Assembly: GCA_933207985.1 (NCBI GenBank)
Contig: OW240917.1
Location: forward strand, 103,028,898-103,092,897
DNA length: 64,000 nucleotides
Direction of reading: 5' to 3'
DNA from: Pelobates cultripes
Taxonomy: Eukaryota; Chordata; Amphibia; Anura; Pelobatidae
Position numbers and translations under genes: made by a program. Below, piece after piece: positions 1-11,687 of this stretch; within the stretch, counting starts at the first letter, position 1, and every line of letters begins with the position of its first letter. The notes below the pieces were generated by a model. That model saw only the letters and a list, made by a program, of their open reading frames with translations. It ran no database searches and was not told the DNA's origin.

Positions 1-271
1 GTGTGTGTGTCTCGCTCTCTGTGCCTGTGTGTGTGTCTCGCTCTCTGTGCCTGTGTGTGTGTCTCGCTCTCTGTGCCTGTGTGTGTGTCGCTCTCTGTGC
101 CTGTGTGTGTGTCTCTCTCTGTGCCTGTGTGTGTGTCTCTCTCTGTGCCTGTGTGTGTGTCTCTCTCTGTGCCTGTGTGTGTCTCTCTCTGTGCCTGTGT
201 GTGTGTCTCTCTCTGTGCCTGTGTGTGTGTCTCTCTCTCTCTCCCTGTGTGTGTGTCTCTCTCTCTCTCCC
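1..271. repeat. CT/GT-rich minisatellite at window edge
   Basis: Tandem array of a roughly 20-24 base unit made of a GTGCCTGTGTGTGTGT part and a CTCTCTCT part, with small length changes between units. It runs off the left edge of the window. All three forward frames stay open across it, which follows from the repeat and is not evidence of coding. Confidence 0.95.
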
Positions 272-282
272 TATTGCACACT

Positions 283-478
283 GTGCAGCACTGACACAGG
301 ACTCTCTAGTGGCATCTGAGTGACTGTCACTAAAGGTTTTACTAGGCAGCAATGTAAACACTGCCATTTTCTCTGAAAAGGCAGTGTTTACATTGAAAAG
401 GCTTCAGGGACAGACTACAGGCACCAGAACAACTACATTAAGCTGTAGTGGTTCTGATGTCTATAGTGCCCCTTTAAG
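283..478. repeat. TTAA-type miniature element, partial
   Basis: The right end reads CTATAGTGCCCCTTTAA, the terminal motif shared by many copies in this window. Inside is a short palindrome (about 350-398) built on AATGTAAACACTGCC and its complement. The left terminus is not recognisable, so this is a partial or diverged copy. Confidence 0.7.
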
Positions 479-1147
479 AATTGTATATTTCTCGTAAATT
501 AAACTTCACTAGTTTTTTTTTGTTTGTTTTTTTTTAAACTGGCTCCTAACATTTTTAGCTGGCTCCTAGATTTCGAGCAAATTTGTCAAGTCCTGTTCTA
601 AGATTTGCCTTGTCATTGAAAAGCCACGAAAGATTACCATGTATTTTTTTTTTTTTTTGATAAATGCTTATAGCCAAATTGAATTGCCTGCCTTAGGTGA
701 AACACGGTATTCTGGGAAGCTACATCCACAGAGTATCAGTTGGCAAGAGAGGGTTTATTAGCAACAGAACAAATTGGTTTATGCTCTAAATACTATCCAA
801 TGCATAATACACTGAAATTAAACAAGCATTGAGTTTGTTAAATTGGGTTACTCATTTTAACTAAACATTTTGGTTGGTGGATATTTCATTTGTCTCTATA
901 TTTTAATGATCACATAGATAAGAACACTGAATTGAAAAATATCAGTTAACTTTTTGCTTGCTAATTATTACTATTAGAGTATAAGTAAGTCAGCTGCAGC
1001 ATGAGCCTGATCACCTGTTTTATACACAAGTCTACTTTTAGAACATATTTTGGTCTATTCATCAAGAGCAAAATGTACAATATTGTTCTTGTGTACATTT
1101 TTCCCAAACAAATTGCTCTCTAGGTCTCAATGTAATTATGTTCATAA
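479..1147. other. AT-rich spacer, nothing recognised
   Basis: Contains short poly-T runs (near 515-535 and 643-658). I see no open frame with a recognisable domain, no terminal repeats and no RNA gene. Confidence 0.6.
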
Positions 1148-1510
1148 GGGCCCCAGAAAGTGACAGTGTTGCTTTAATGCTGTGGTTCTGGTATCTATAG
1201 CATGTCCCTGCAGTCTTAGCACTGTAAACAATGCCTTTACAGAGAAACGGAAGTGTTTACATTGCCGGCTAGTAACACCTCTGACAGTCACTAAGACCTC
1301 CACTAGAGGTGCTTACTAGTCCATTGGTGCAGCAGAGTGTTTTGTCGTGGATGCATAATAGCCTCCAAGTGCTCTCCTATGGGATGTGGCAAGCGCAGCC
1401 TTGGAGAAAATGTAAGCTTTATAAACCTTTAATTTTCATGGAGAGGAGGACCAGAAGACTATTTGATTCCAGCACTATAGTGTCAGGAATACATGTTTAT
1501 GTTCACATTT
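1148..1510. repeat. TTAA-type miniature element, diverged copy
   Basis: Shares interior blocks with the complete copy at 4286-4860: an AAACAATGCC...GTGTTTACATTG palindrome near 1226-1265, a CTCCTATGGG segment near 1373, and a right-hand block CACTATAGTGTCAGGAATAC near 1472. Termini are degraded. Confidence 0.6.
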
Positions 1511-2173
1511 ATAAGTGGTTGTGGATTGGTGTATTTTGGATTTTTCTGAAATTATAATCTGATAATGTATGGAGAGTCTTATCAAGGCACATTATGTGCT
1601 ACTTTCAGTTAAAAGTGCTAAATGCAGAGAAACTTTCTATGGTGATTGGACTTTTAGTACTTTGCCCCGTAGAGTGCCTTTTTTTGACTGGATAAATCTC
1701 CCCAAATACTTTATGCACACCAAGTGATCTGTAATTTGATTTGGTGTCCGCAAAATGAACATTTCATAAAGCTAGAATCCTTATGGAATACTCATAATTA
1801 CTTTATTGTAATGTCATTGAAATTCTAACACAGTCAAAAAATATACTGAGACATAGTTGGGACTACTTTGCCTCAGTATTTTTCCACTATGCACTTCTTG
1901 ACACTGGACAGGGCTACAGTCGTCAAAAAGTGCCACCAGTGACTGCTGCAGGAATTGGCTATATCTATGGAGGATGCCGTAGGTCTTGCAAGATGCTCAG
2001 TAAACCTCAATGCTATACTCTCTCGCATGTGTGCGAGTATAGCAGTGATGTCGGCTTCTGGTGCTGAAGCATCAGGAGCAGAAGAGCACTAGCCAGAAGA
2101 GGATGGCGGTGTCTGCAAGGTCATTTATATAGGAGGCACATTTATGTTTGTCTTTGTCTCAAAGATATCTGAT
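1511..2173. other. spacer, nothing recognised
   Basis: No domain-bearing open frame, terminal repeat or tandem repeat is apparent here. Confidence 0.5.
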
Positions 2174-2818
2174 TTAAAGGGATCCTATAGTGCCAGGAAA
2201 ACAAACCCGTTTTCCTAACAATTTAGGCTCCTGGAGTGCCCCCCTCCTGTGGGGCTGATGGAGTTAAAACCCCTTAAGCAACTTACCTGAATCCAGCAAC
2301 GATGTCCATCGGCGCTGGGTCAGGCTCCGCGCGTTAGATTTCTCCATTGGAAAGCATTATGCAATGCTTTCCTATGGGGAAAATCTGACGCTGTAGGTCC
2401 GTGACGACCTCCAGCATCAGATAACGGACCAAAAGCTTGTTTGGATTCCGGAAGCCCTCTAGTAGCTGTCTGTTAGACAGCCACAGAGGGCTGACTTAGA
2501 GCTGCAATGTATACTGCAGATTTAAATTACTTTAAAAGTTTTTATTTCCTGCTCTGTAAATTGAACTTTAATTAAATGCAAGAGTATGTATTAAACGGTA
2601 TTTTTAATACAGGAAGTGTAAACATTAGATGACTCTTTGCAGGACCTGTTGAAAGGCTGTGTAAGTCACATGCAGGGAGGTGTGACTTGGGCTGCATAAA
2701 CAAAGTGATTTAACTCCTTAATGACAGAATTGAGAAGTAAGATTACAGCGGCATGATCTACACACCAAAACTGCTTCATTAAGCTAAAGTTGTTTTGGTG
2801 ACTATAGTGTCCCTTTAA
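2174..2818. mobile_element. TTAA-type non-autonomous DNA element, complete
   Basis: Bounded by TTAA at both ends with inverted termini: the left reads TTAAAGGGATCCTATAGTG and the right reads CTATAGTGTCCCTTTAA. About 645 bp, with no transposase frame. The TTAA target and termini suggest mobilisation by a piggyBac-like or other TTAA-specific transposase, which is inference. The right third (about 2600-2818) is the same sequence as the fragment at 7980-8150. Confidence 0.8.
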
Positions 2819-3589
2819 GAACTAAATTACTACTTTTATATCTCTGGCCTCCTTTCATACAGAAATATCACCTGAAGGATATAGCCTTTTCATTTCTTAT
2901 TTTTTCTGTTAGCAAACAACAAAAAGTGAATAGGGATATTTTAAACATAGTAAGTATTCTAGTGTTTGAGGCATCACAACACCAGATGTATGGTGGTGAT
3001 TTGGGTGAACATCAAGCTGTAATTAAAGCAGATATATAAACACATTTTCAGAATCAGAAAACCACTAATAAGAAGTTCTAAAATCAGGTGGTAATGAAAT
3101 CTGCATAAACCGTAAGTTATGCATTAAACTGAAAGGGGAAACTTGCTCACAAAGTCTGTATAGCAAGTTGGATAAAAAAAAAATGTAGAAAATATATTTA
3201 TAAATTACATGCAATCAGGGGAAATATCATGCACTATTAGTCTGAGAATCTCATGCATGAAACAAGTTAGAAAAGCCCACACCATGAGCCTAAACATTTA
3301 TGGAACTAAAAAATAGAATAGAATGCAAAATGTATTCACATTAATTTACTGCACATTATTTTCCAATCTAAAATTTAAAAAAGCAAAAAATACCAGCTAT
3401 GTTGTTGGTATATGCCAGTTTAATTTCTTAGCTGCACCAAATCAGTTCCTTTTTTTAAATGAAGTGGGAACCTGTCTATCTACCTACCTGTAATCCAGTT
3501 TTTAGCTCCAGTGAAACGATTTACATATCGAAGCTATATTAGACTATTACAAATGTGCGGCAAACACATGACTGGTCTGAGGGCTTACT
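2819..3589. other. AT-rich spacer, nothing recognised
   Basis: AT-rich sequence with no recognisable gene, RNA or repeat structure. Confidence 0.5.
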
Positions 3590-3785
3590 ATAGGACTCTG
3601 CTAGAGCATTCACTGTGCTTGCAGTGTCCTAATGCTGTTTTCAACATCTTCATGCAGAGCGTGAAGACACCAAAGATCAGTTCTGAACTGCGGAAGGACC
3701 TCTAGAGGCATACTAAGTGACGGCATCCAGAGGTGTTACTAGGGAACAATGTAAACGCTGCCTTTTCTCAGAACGCGTCCAGAAC
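3590..3785. repeat. interior fragment of TTAA-type element
   Basis: Contains the GACCTCTAGAGGCATACT block and the AACAATGTAAACGCTGCC block shared with the copies near 1148 and 283. Both termini are missing. Confidence 0.5.
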
Positions 3786-4211
3786 TTCTCTAATCTTTCT
3801 CTAGGGTCGGCTTCTTTGTTGGTCTCTCCCCTGTATAGCAGCTGCGGGTGGTTCCATGCTCAGGTTTTGGACTTTTTATACTTTTACTCACAACTTGTTT
3901 CACTTCCACATGCTTGGACCAATATAGCATACATGAGGACTGCTATTCTATTATCTTGCCATATCCATTTACTTTTTTGACTACAATAAATGGGCATTCT
4001 TTTTCTACGATTTTATCCTGATGTATTTCTGTGATTCCCTATAAGTGCTGATTAACAAACTTGTCCTGTGTGGACTCTATGGATAGTATGTAGACACCAG
4101 AACCACTGGACTATAGCTTTGCTTTATGTTATTGTCCTATTCTATGTTGTAAATTAAATTCTTTGTTCCTTAGTCCTTTTATATCTCAAACTAGTATTGA
4201 GCTTTGAGCAT

Positions 4212-4289
4212 TTAACCCCTTAAGGACACATGACGTGTGACATGTCATGATTCCCTTTTATTCCAGAAGTTTGGTCCTTAAGTGGTTAA
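4212..4289. mobile_element. 78-bp TTAA-flanked miniature element
   Basis: Very short palindromic element with termini TTAACCCCTTAAGGAC and GTCCTTAAGTGGTTAA, flanked by TTAA. The same termini close the much larger elements ending near 28582 and 47461. Its right TTAA is shared with the next element, so two TTAA elements abut. Confidence 0.8.
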
Positions 4290-4860
4290 AGGGACACTAT
4301 AGTCATCAGAACTACAGCTTATTGAATTTGTTCTGGTGAGCAGAATCCTTACCTTCAGGCTTTTTGCTATAAACACTGTCTTTTCAGAGAAAATGCAGTG
4401 TTTACCTTACAGCCTAGTGATAACTTCACTGGCCACTCTTTAGATGGTTGTTAGAGATCCTTCCTGGGTCATGGCTGCCTAAAATGCATCCCAACATTCA
4501 GTGTCTCCTCCCTCTGCATGCAGACACTGAACTTTCCTCATAGAGATGCATTGATTCAATTCATCTCTATGAGGAGATGCTGATTGGCCAGGGCTGTGTT
4601 TGAATTGTGCTGGCTCTGCCCCTGATCTGCCTCCTTGTCAGTCTCAGCCAATCCTATGGGGAAGCATTGTGATCGGATCAGGCTACCATTTCTGCTGATG
4701 GCAGTGGGCAGGTGTAATGGAAACAGGGACAAAAGCCAGCACAAGTAAGATTTTACTATATTTAGGGAGGCATGAGGGGGCCAGGGTGGCTAGATGGGGG
4801 TTTTAACCCTATAGGGTCAGGAATACATGTTTGTGTTCCTGACCCTATAGTGCCCCTTTG
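4286..4860. mobile_element. TTAA-type non-autonomous DNA element, near complete
   Basis: Left terminus TTAAAGGGACACTATAGTC, right terminus ACCCTATAGTGCCCCTTTG. The interior includes the AAACACTGTC...CAGTGTTTACC palindrome and an ATCTCTATGAGGAGATG hairpin. The 62-codon frame on the minus strand at 4556-4744 lies wholly inside the element and has no recognisable domain. Confidence 0.8.
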
Positions 4861-5370
4861 AGTGCTTAATGGTAAGAGGTGTTTGATGCAGTGCCTAATT
4901 TTAAAGGGATTGGGTTTACCTTAATTGAATCAATTTTTAAAAAATGATGTTTTTATAAATAAAAATAGAATTTTTTCCCCAGCTTTTTGGATTGACGTTT
5001 AATTGCATTGTCTAGTATAGTGAATTTTTTATTTTTATTTTTGCAGTGCAAAGATATATAACAGCATGCGTGTGGTGCCCCAACAGCAATCCCCACGCTG
5101 AGTTTCAACACTTATAACATTGGGGTGTTCGGGAGTATGTGCACATTTTTTAATTAAGAGCAAGAAAGGAAAAGAAAGAATTAAGCTTGTTGAAATCACA
5201 CAGATTGCTCTCTATGGAAAACAGGCATATCTAGGCAGAGGTGTCGTCTAAGCAGGTGGAGTAAGTAAGTTTAACGGTGCCTGATTGACCAAGCTAGGGT
5301 AACTGTGATATGTGAACATGTTATACAGTATTTATATATATATATATTTTTTAAAGTAGGCAGGATGTGA
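4861..5370. other. AT-rich spacer
   Basis: Includes a short (TA)n near 5333-5346. Nothing else recognised. Confidence 0.5.
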
Positions 5371-6760
5371 GACATGTCGTTTTCTAGGCATTAAATAAGC
5401 TTAGTACAGGCTAGCTCAGCTTGTCTGTTATAGTAACTCACAGTAAGATCGTAGGGCTGGAGATAGACAAATATTGGTGCCGACAGTGCCAATATCAATT
5501 AAACATTGTCTATCTAGTCGAGAGCAGGCTTAATAAGTTATGTCATAAGGTTAACATCATGCAGTATGAATTTCAGTATGTTATATTTACTGACATGAAG
5601 CGGATCATGGTTAACATGCTAAGTTAGGCTGACCATGTTCATGTGACTTCGTTTTTTCTGCTTGAGCTTATGGTATGATATGTAGATTACATGCTTAGAA
5701 ATAGTAAAAGTAAATATATAACAGTTGTCTAACAGATAACTTTACAGCTTGAAAGTCTCTTGTCCGGGGCTGCGTGTGTTTTTGCCCTCTGCTCTCCATG
5801 GATGTCAGTCCTGGTCATGCAGTATGTCAGATTAAGCTGATGGATGGTGGGCCCGGCGCTGACCTTCTGGAGGCTTTGTATAGTGAGTCTCTATCATCCG
5901 ATGCCGTCTCTTTGAAAGCAGCTAGCATTTGGTGGTGAGGTATTGGAGGCCGCTGGAGCAGTAGACAGTATGGTGGCATCCCTCCAGCCCCAGGCTGTTG
6001 CATGGGCCTGCATCTCTGTGCCACGAACTCTGCAGATTCTGGAGCCAGAGTTTCCTCCCCTTTCGGGGGTAGTGGAGGGCCTGATGGACTTTGGCCGTTT
6101 GCAGTGCTGGAGCCTCCGTGGGTGTGGGCGATGCATCCGGGTCTTCACCCTTTTGGCCTCCAGCCCGGGTAGGCTCTGTGGTTTGGGGTTCTGTGGGTCG
6201 TCCGTCGCTACGCCCAAGGGTATGCCCCCATGTCCCCGCTGCCAGCTATCTCGCTTACCCGCTGTTTGTGCAGGTCCCTGCGCGGTCTGTGTTGTTTTCA
6301 GGCGGTTTCTTAATTTTGCCCAGAAGCGTCTGAATATTTCGTTCAGGCGCTGTGTGGTGTCGTGGTAGATTGTTGCTTGCGGGAGCAGGTTCAGCGTGAA
6401 CGATTCGCTACCAGCCACCATCTTATGAGTGCCTCGTGGGGGATCTCACTGCCTTGTCGTCGTGCTGAGATCAGCGTGGCACACACTGTGCGGACCGGGA
6501 TAACCCCTGCCGGTCCGGGGGGGTAGGAGGTGAGTAATTTGGAGGTTCCCACTGCGGTGTCGTCCGCGAGGAGAGCGGCCGCCTCTCCTCGGCAGGGTCT
6601 CGAGTAGGCCTCTTGGTACGGGTGCCGGTTCCCGGTTAATGTCTGGTTAACGATTGGTACCTGTCGATGCGCCCGGGTGTCCCCGGCTGTGCTATCACCC
6701 TCCAGGTGCTGTACGTGCACGTTTTTCGGGGTAAATGTCATGCTTCCCCATCAGGAAAAT
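5371..6760 (-). repeat. unclassified GC-rich interspersed repeat with a minus-strand frame
   Basis: From about 5760 to 6740 the sequence is strikingly GC-rich against AT-rich flanks, as expected of an inserted element. The minus strand carries a 175-codon frame at 5894-6421, rich in Arg, Pro and Ser and beginning MVAGSESFT, and a second 116-codon frame at 6391-6741 that overlaps it. I recognise no domain in either. It may be the 5' region or first reading frame of a retroelement. The boundary at 5371 is a guess, based on a change of texture and not on terminal repeats. Confidence 0.4.
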
Positions 6761-7979
6761 GTGGCGCTGCTCAACCAGTTTTTCAAATGGTGCATAGATC
6801 AAATGAAGTATCTTGGTATCAGTGGATTTCTCCAAACTTGCATGATATTTAAAATGATTTGCGTAATACAAATAGAACTACCCTATTAGGATGTATGCAT
6901 CAATGGTTGATTTCCCTTTATCAAGGAATAGCAGTTGCGCACCCACGTGTATTCTTCTCTTCCCTTTTTGATGATGCAATAGCCTATGTGTAGAAGGTCT
7001 CCCTTCCCAGATTGATTTTTTTTATTTTTATTTTTTTTTGGGAATCTGCAGCAATGCCTTCTATTCAACTTTGAATCTGCAGGGTTAAAGAAATTAAATA
7101 CTCTGAGACTATACTGGCTTTGTTGCACAATCTGGTGGAAAATCTTAATTACTTGTAGTATCCCTGGCTAAATATCCCAAAGCTGTGGGGGAATAGCCTT
7201 TCAGACAAGCCAGTACCACAATCTCTAGGTGATTTTATCTTAATTTCATTTACCCACTCATTTGATACACCTGTAGGTGAGGATTAGCGATACAGATGTG
7301 CATAGTGAACAAGAAGTTATTTTTACTGGAGTGATTGAATCTTGTGAGTTCGAGGGCAAATGTAATATGAGGTAAAATCCAAAAAAGGTATATCATGGTA
7401 TATTTCAGTAAATCCCCAAAGTGCAGGAAGCCTTCAGTTTAGTTGCTGTTACACTTCTACATAATCAGTTTTGTTGATGCATTGCACTGACTGACTTTTA
7501 GTGTGTTGAATTGTTAGCCCAGTGCTATCCGCTTATAAATGCTGTCCATATTGGACAGTATTGATAATGACATTACAAAAGTGCAAATTGTGCATTATCA
7601 ACGTGTCCAATGAGGGGTGCTTCTTCTTGTGCCAGGGAGACTTTTTTTTTTTTTTTTTAACTGCTCAAAACTTTAGCATAATGAAGCAGCTTTAGTGTCT
7701 AGATCATGCTTTTGTAGTCTGCTCAATTTTCTTCAATTTAGGAGTTTAAACCACTTTGGTCTCTGTTTATTCAGCCCTAGCCACACCTTCTCTGGCCGTG
7801 ACTCTCCGCTTTCATTAAAAAATAATTTCAATTCCAATCAGATGTTAACGTGCTTTAGAAGTTTTAATCTCCTCCTCTGTGAGACCACACACACAAGAGG
7901 CTCCTGCAGGTTCTCCAAGCCTATTAACAGAGCAGGATATATTTTCCAAATGAAATAGATGTTTAATAAAGTAAGCTTA
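6761..7979. other. AT-rich spacer, nothing recognised
   Basis: Poly-T runs near 7018-7040 and 7645-7660. No supportable gene or element. Confidence 0.5.
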
Positions 7980-8150
7980 AATATTAGATTTCTCTTTACA
8001 GGAAGTGTTTAGGAAGGCTTTGTGAGTCACAGGCAGGGAAAGTGTGGCTAATGATGCATAAACAAAGTGATTTAACTTCTGGGGTATGATCTATACACCT
8101 AAACCACTCCATTAAGCTCACTTTTGTGGTGCCTGTAGTGTTCCTTTAAT
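7980..8150. repeat. right-end fragment of TTAA-type element
   Basis: Matches the right third of 2174-2818 (blocks AGGAAGTGTTTAGGAAGG, GCATAAACAAAGTGATTTAA, ATGATCTATACACC) and ends TAGTGTTCCTTTAA. A solo LTR follows within a few bases. Confidence 0.7.
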
Positions 8151-8152
8151 AC

Positions 8153-8710
8153 TGTCACGTATACATCCTCTCCATATCCTATGCACAACATAAATCACTT
8201 TTCCAGGAGAAGGGCTGCTCGGTGGTCCTATGCCATAAGGCCGGGCTTTTGCAAAATGCCGGTGGATGCCGGTCGCTGCGGATCCACACTGTTATGTAGC
8301 CCTACGTCTGTCCACGGTGGTGTCGACATGCGGTTATGTCATGCAGAGGTTGTGCGCGCATGTTTTGGGGTCAAAGGCCATGTACGACCAATCGGATTCA
8401 CAAGAGGGATATTTAAACTTACTCGTTTCTTCTACTTATTACCCTGTCGTGGTTTACCTTTGCTGGTTATCTGAGTGTGTTCCTGATCGTGTTTCTTTGG
8501 TTATTGACTTTGGCTTTGTTCTGACTTCCCTGAATTCTGGTTTGCCTGACTACTGGCTATTCCTTGCAACTATGTTTCGTTCTGTGTTCCTGACCTCGGT
8601 TAGTATTCTCTGGTATGTTAAGTCCAGCCATTCTAAGGTCCGGTTAGACATTATCCTTATTCCTAAGTGTGCTACTAATACGGCGTGTTGGATAAATTGT
8701 AATCCTTACA
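8153..8710 (+). mobile_element. 558-bp solo LTR with 5-bp target duplication
   Basis: Begins TGTCACGT and ends AATCCTTACA, so it has TG...CA ends. It is flanked by the perfect 5-bp duplication AATAC (8148-8152 and 8711-8715). No internal retroviral or gypsy sequence lies beside it, so recombination between LTRs has removed the body. A TATTTAAAC box lies near 8408. The CT-rich half ending in TGTTCCTGA-like repeats resembles gypsy-type LTRs of amphibians, which is an inference. The 171-codon frame at 8266-8781 overruns the LTR and has no recognisable domain. Confidence 0.8.
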
Positions 8711-8715
8711 AATAC

Positions 8716-9671
8716 TCGTTGGTTATCACTGCCAAACTAGATTCTAACCGGGTTATTCACGATAGTGAGAATTCAAAGTAAATTCCAAATTTAAGGTCAA
8801 AATAGCCAAATGGAAATATTCATTGTCCGATATGCTTCCAGTTTAGTTATTTTGGCCTAAATCTTTAAACTCACTCTGAATTCACTTTGAATACCCACTT
8901 TAGTAAATAACTCTGTAAGAGTTTTAGGAATTATGGTTACGGTTTATGAGCAAAGGAGTCTGGCAAAAAAAAGTCTTAACATTCCATATACATGCCAATC
9001 AGATACTCTACCTGCTTCAAATACATAGGTTAATTAAAGGGAAAGTGTTAAACCTGAAATATTTATGCAACGGAGTTAAGGGTGGTCTTTGCATACCAGA
9101 AAGAGCCCTATTTTGTTTTTGTTGAAGGCATTCATCCATAAGTTATAGTTGATGGGGAAAAAAGTATACGTTATGTATAAAATGTTTTGCACTATGTCAA
9201 GAATTTCCAGCAAAGGGGACTGCACTCCCAATGGGATACAATTCTTCAAAGCAAATACAGGAACTCGGCAAAGTTAATTTAACAACTTTTTAATGAAAAA
9301 TTACACAGGGTCCTGTAATGCTTCATTAAAAAGCTGTTAAGTTCACTTCGCGTAGTGTTTGTACCATTTTTCATTTGCTGGACTACTATATTCAAGGACT
9401 TTATAATCTTAAGTAAATATATTCCGTAATGCACACATGTGATTTGCAGCAGTTTCCCACAATTTCTGTTCAGGTGTTGCTTTCTCAGAATTGCAACACA
9501 TTGTCATAGTTATTTATGGAACATATCTAGGTACCCAAAACAGTATGGTGTGTGTGGAATAATTGTTTCTTACTGCAGTTTGGATATTCATTATTTATTA
9601 AATTGCAAGCTGAAAGGTGGCCCAGTGGTTTCATTTTTATTAAAGTACCTAGTGTCATGTATGGTCATTGT
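8716..9671. other. spacer with a short hairpin repeat
   Basis: Mostly AT-rich and unrecognised. At 9272-9346 there is an inverted repeat: GTTAATTTAACAACTTTTTA pairs with TAAAAAGCTGTTAAGTTC across a loop holding ACAGGGTCCTGTAATG. It is probably a remnant of a retroelement or miniature element. Confidence 0.4.
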
Positions 9672-9676
9672 CCTAT

Positions 9677-10688
9677 TGTAGCGGAGAGGCAGTATAAACC
9701 ACGATATCTCTGCTGGGTAACAGGAACAACAAAGGATAATCCAGGGAATCAGCATACAATAATCCAAACAGCACTGCAGTAACCCTTCCTTCCCAAGAAC
9801 TAGACGACACGTAGGCTGGGAGTCAACTGAGGTCTTTTAATTCAGCTCCACAATTTATACAAGTCCCCATGCAAGGGGTTTCCTGAGTCCCCTCCCAGGG
9901 GCATTCCCAGAGGGGACTACATGGGGGACTTACAATACAGGGCATTTCTCCCATCAGGCACTGCTGCACGAGAGGGATCCTCCCACAGGAATGTACCGTT
10001 AAGTGGATTATCCCTCCGTGCAGCAGAACTTACAATTCGCATTAAATTCCATAACTTCATGAATATCTGGTTCATTTAAACGAATGGACGTTCGGTAGAT
10101 AGCTGGGGTCTGAGCGCATCATTCGTGAGATTACCGCTCAGATCCCAGCTAAAACAACCGAACGCCGTACGAAAAACACATTCACCAAAACATAGTTTTA
10201 AAATACTGATTGTATATAAGGGAACAAAATACCGAATGTCCCGGACCTCCCGAACGGCCTGGAAGCTCAGCGGTGTTCGTGCCGTCGAGTAGCCGTTTTA
10301 GTACCATGCGCTCGACGACCAAACACCGCTGAGGGAACAAAGGATCCAAGATGGCCGACCGCCGCATGGTCGGTAGTCGAACGACGGCCACCTTGGAGAG
10401 CCTCTAATTACCGATTGCAACATTGTTGCAATCGGTTAATAGGCGCCACACGCCTCTAAGTGTGTGGGCTATTAACTGGTGTTTTGTTCGGTTCCCGAAC
10501 GGCCCGCAAAGGTGCCGTTCGTGAAACGAAAGGGAATCCGCTATCTGCGTTCGGCAGATAGCCCAGGTAAGAAATACAGCATTAACATTACATTGCATTA
10601 CACACAGGAACACATAACATGAACCCCATACCGGCAACCCTTAAAGAGACAGTACAGAAATAATGTCCAAGTGGCTAGGTTTGCCACA
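9677..10688 (-). mobile_element. 1,012-bp solo LTR, antisense to NAF1
   Basis: Starts TGTAGCGGAGA and ends TTGCCACA, flanked by a perfect 5-bp duplication CCTAT (9672-9676 and 10689-10693). Read on the minus strand it has a TGTATAAATTG TATA-like box, then an ATTAAA signal and an R/U5-like tail, in the same order as the + strand LTR at 44772-45808. The GC-rich interior has several CCGAACG/CGTTCGG inverted motifs. No internal coding region remains. Confidence 0.85.
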
Positions 10689-10693
10689 CCTAT

Positions 10694-11679
10694 GTAAACC
10701 TAGTTGTTTTTTGTATCCTGAAGAGGAACACAACCTCTACTGGTTCTGAAGGCTCCAAGAGGCCTGAGTTACACAGAATACAGGTGCAAATGTGTTGTGC
10801 TTTTTTTATTTTTTACTTTTTTATTTTATTTTAGAAAACAGATTTGAGTGTGAGCTATACAAATACATACATATAGGGTTTCTGCTGATGTCATGTAGTT
10901 TTTTGGCAAACAGAAATATCTCTTCCAATAACAGTAGTATTGTTTCAAATCTGTTTTGAAGGCCTTGCTATTTCTGCTTTCCATATATCTTGTTGCTTTA
11001 GGCATAGTATTGATGATCTGAAGGACAGAATGGGTGACCTTGGCAAATAGGATCAAATTTGCGCTCCAGAGTCAGACTGGAAAGATAACACACATATTCA
11101 TACCCTCTTAATACACCAATACACCAATGAGTTACTTAAAAGTGTTTTTTTTGTTTTCTGTTAATGGTTAATACTATATCTGCTGCAAGGTTGAACTGTA
11201 CAAAAATTTTGAGCTACAGAATGGTTATAAATGACACTTCTTTGCACCATTGATCTTTTATTCTATTATGTAGCCACTTCAGGATGTATGACAGACTATT
11301 TCCATCATGTATGTCCTTCTCTTAAGACTTACAACCTTTTAAATGGGCATTTAGATTCCTCATAGCTTCAATGTTTATTTGTTTTGGCGAAAAGAGGAAA
11401 ACAATTGCTCTCATGCTGCAATTGTAAAGTGCAGAGCGTTTTGAGTGTTCTGCGCTGTAATTGCACAGAATTGACCATAGCCATCCCTGATCTCTAGTGG
11501 AGTTACACAACTGCCATCAGAGGGGTCAATATCCAGGACCATAAGTGCACATTTAGTCTCCAGGCACCATGACCACTTCAGATCACTGATCTTTAATTTA
11601 AATGCTGTATCCTGAAGAAGTTACATTGTATAATGTGTCTAAAACATGCCAATTTAACCAGATCAGAAATTCAGCAGAT
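10694..11679. other. spacer, nothing recognised
   Basis: AT-rich. The 76-codon minus frame at 10826-11056 has no recognisable domain and I do not support it as a gene. Confidence 0.5.
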
Positions 11680-11687
11680 ATCCTCTA

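Noticed and set aside
1..323. Three overlapping long frames of Cys/Val/Ser/Leu repeats
   Set aside because: They are translations of the CT/GT minisatellite in each frame, not genes.
5943..6368. 141-codon forward frame
   Set aside because: It lies opposite the minus-strand frame in a GC-rich repeat and has no domain; both are probably repeat-derived.
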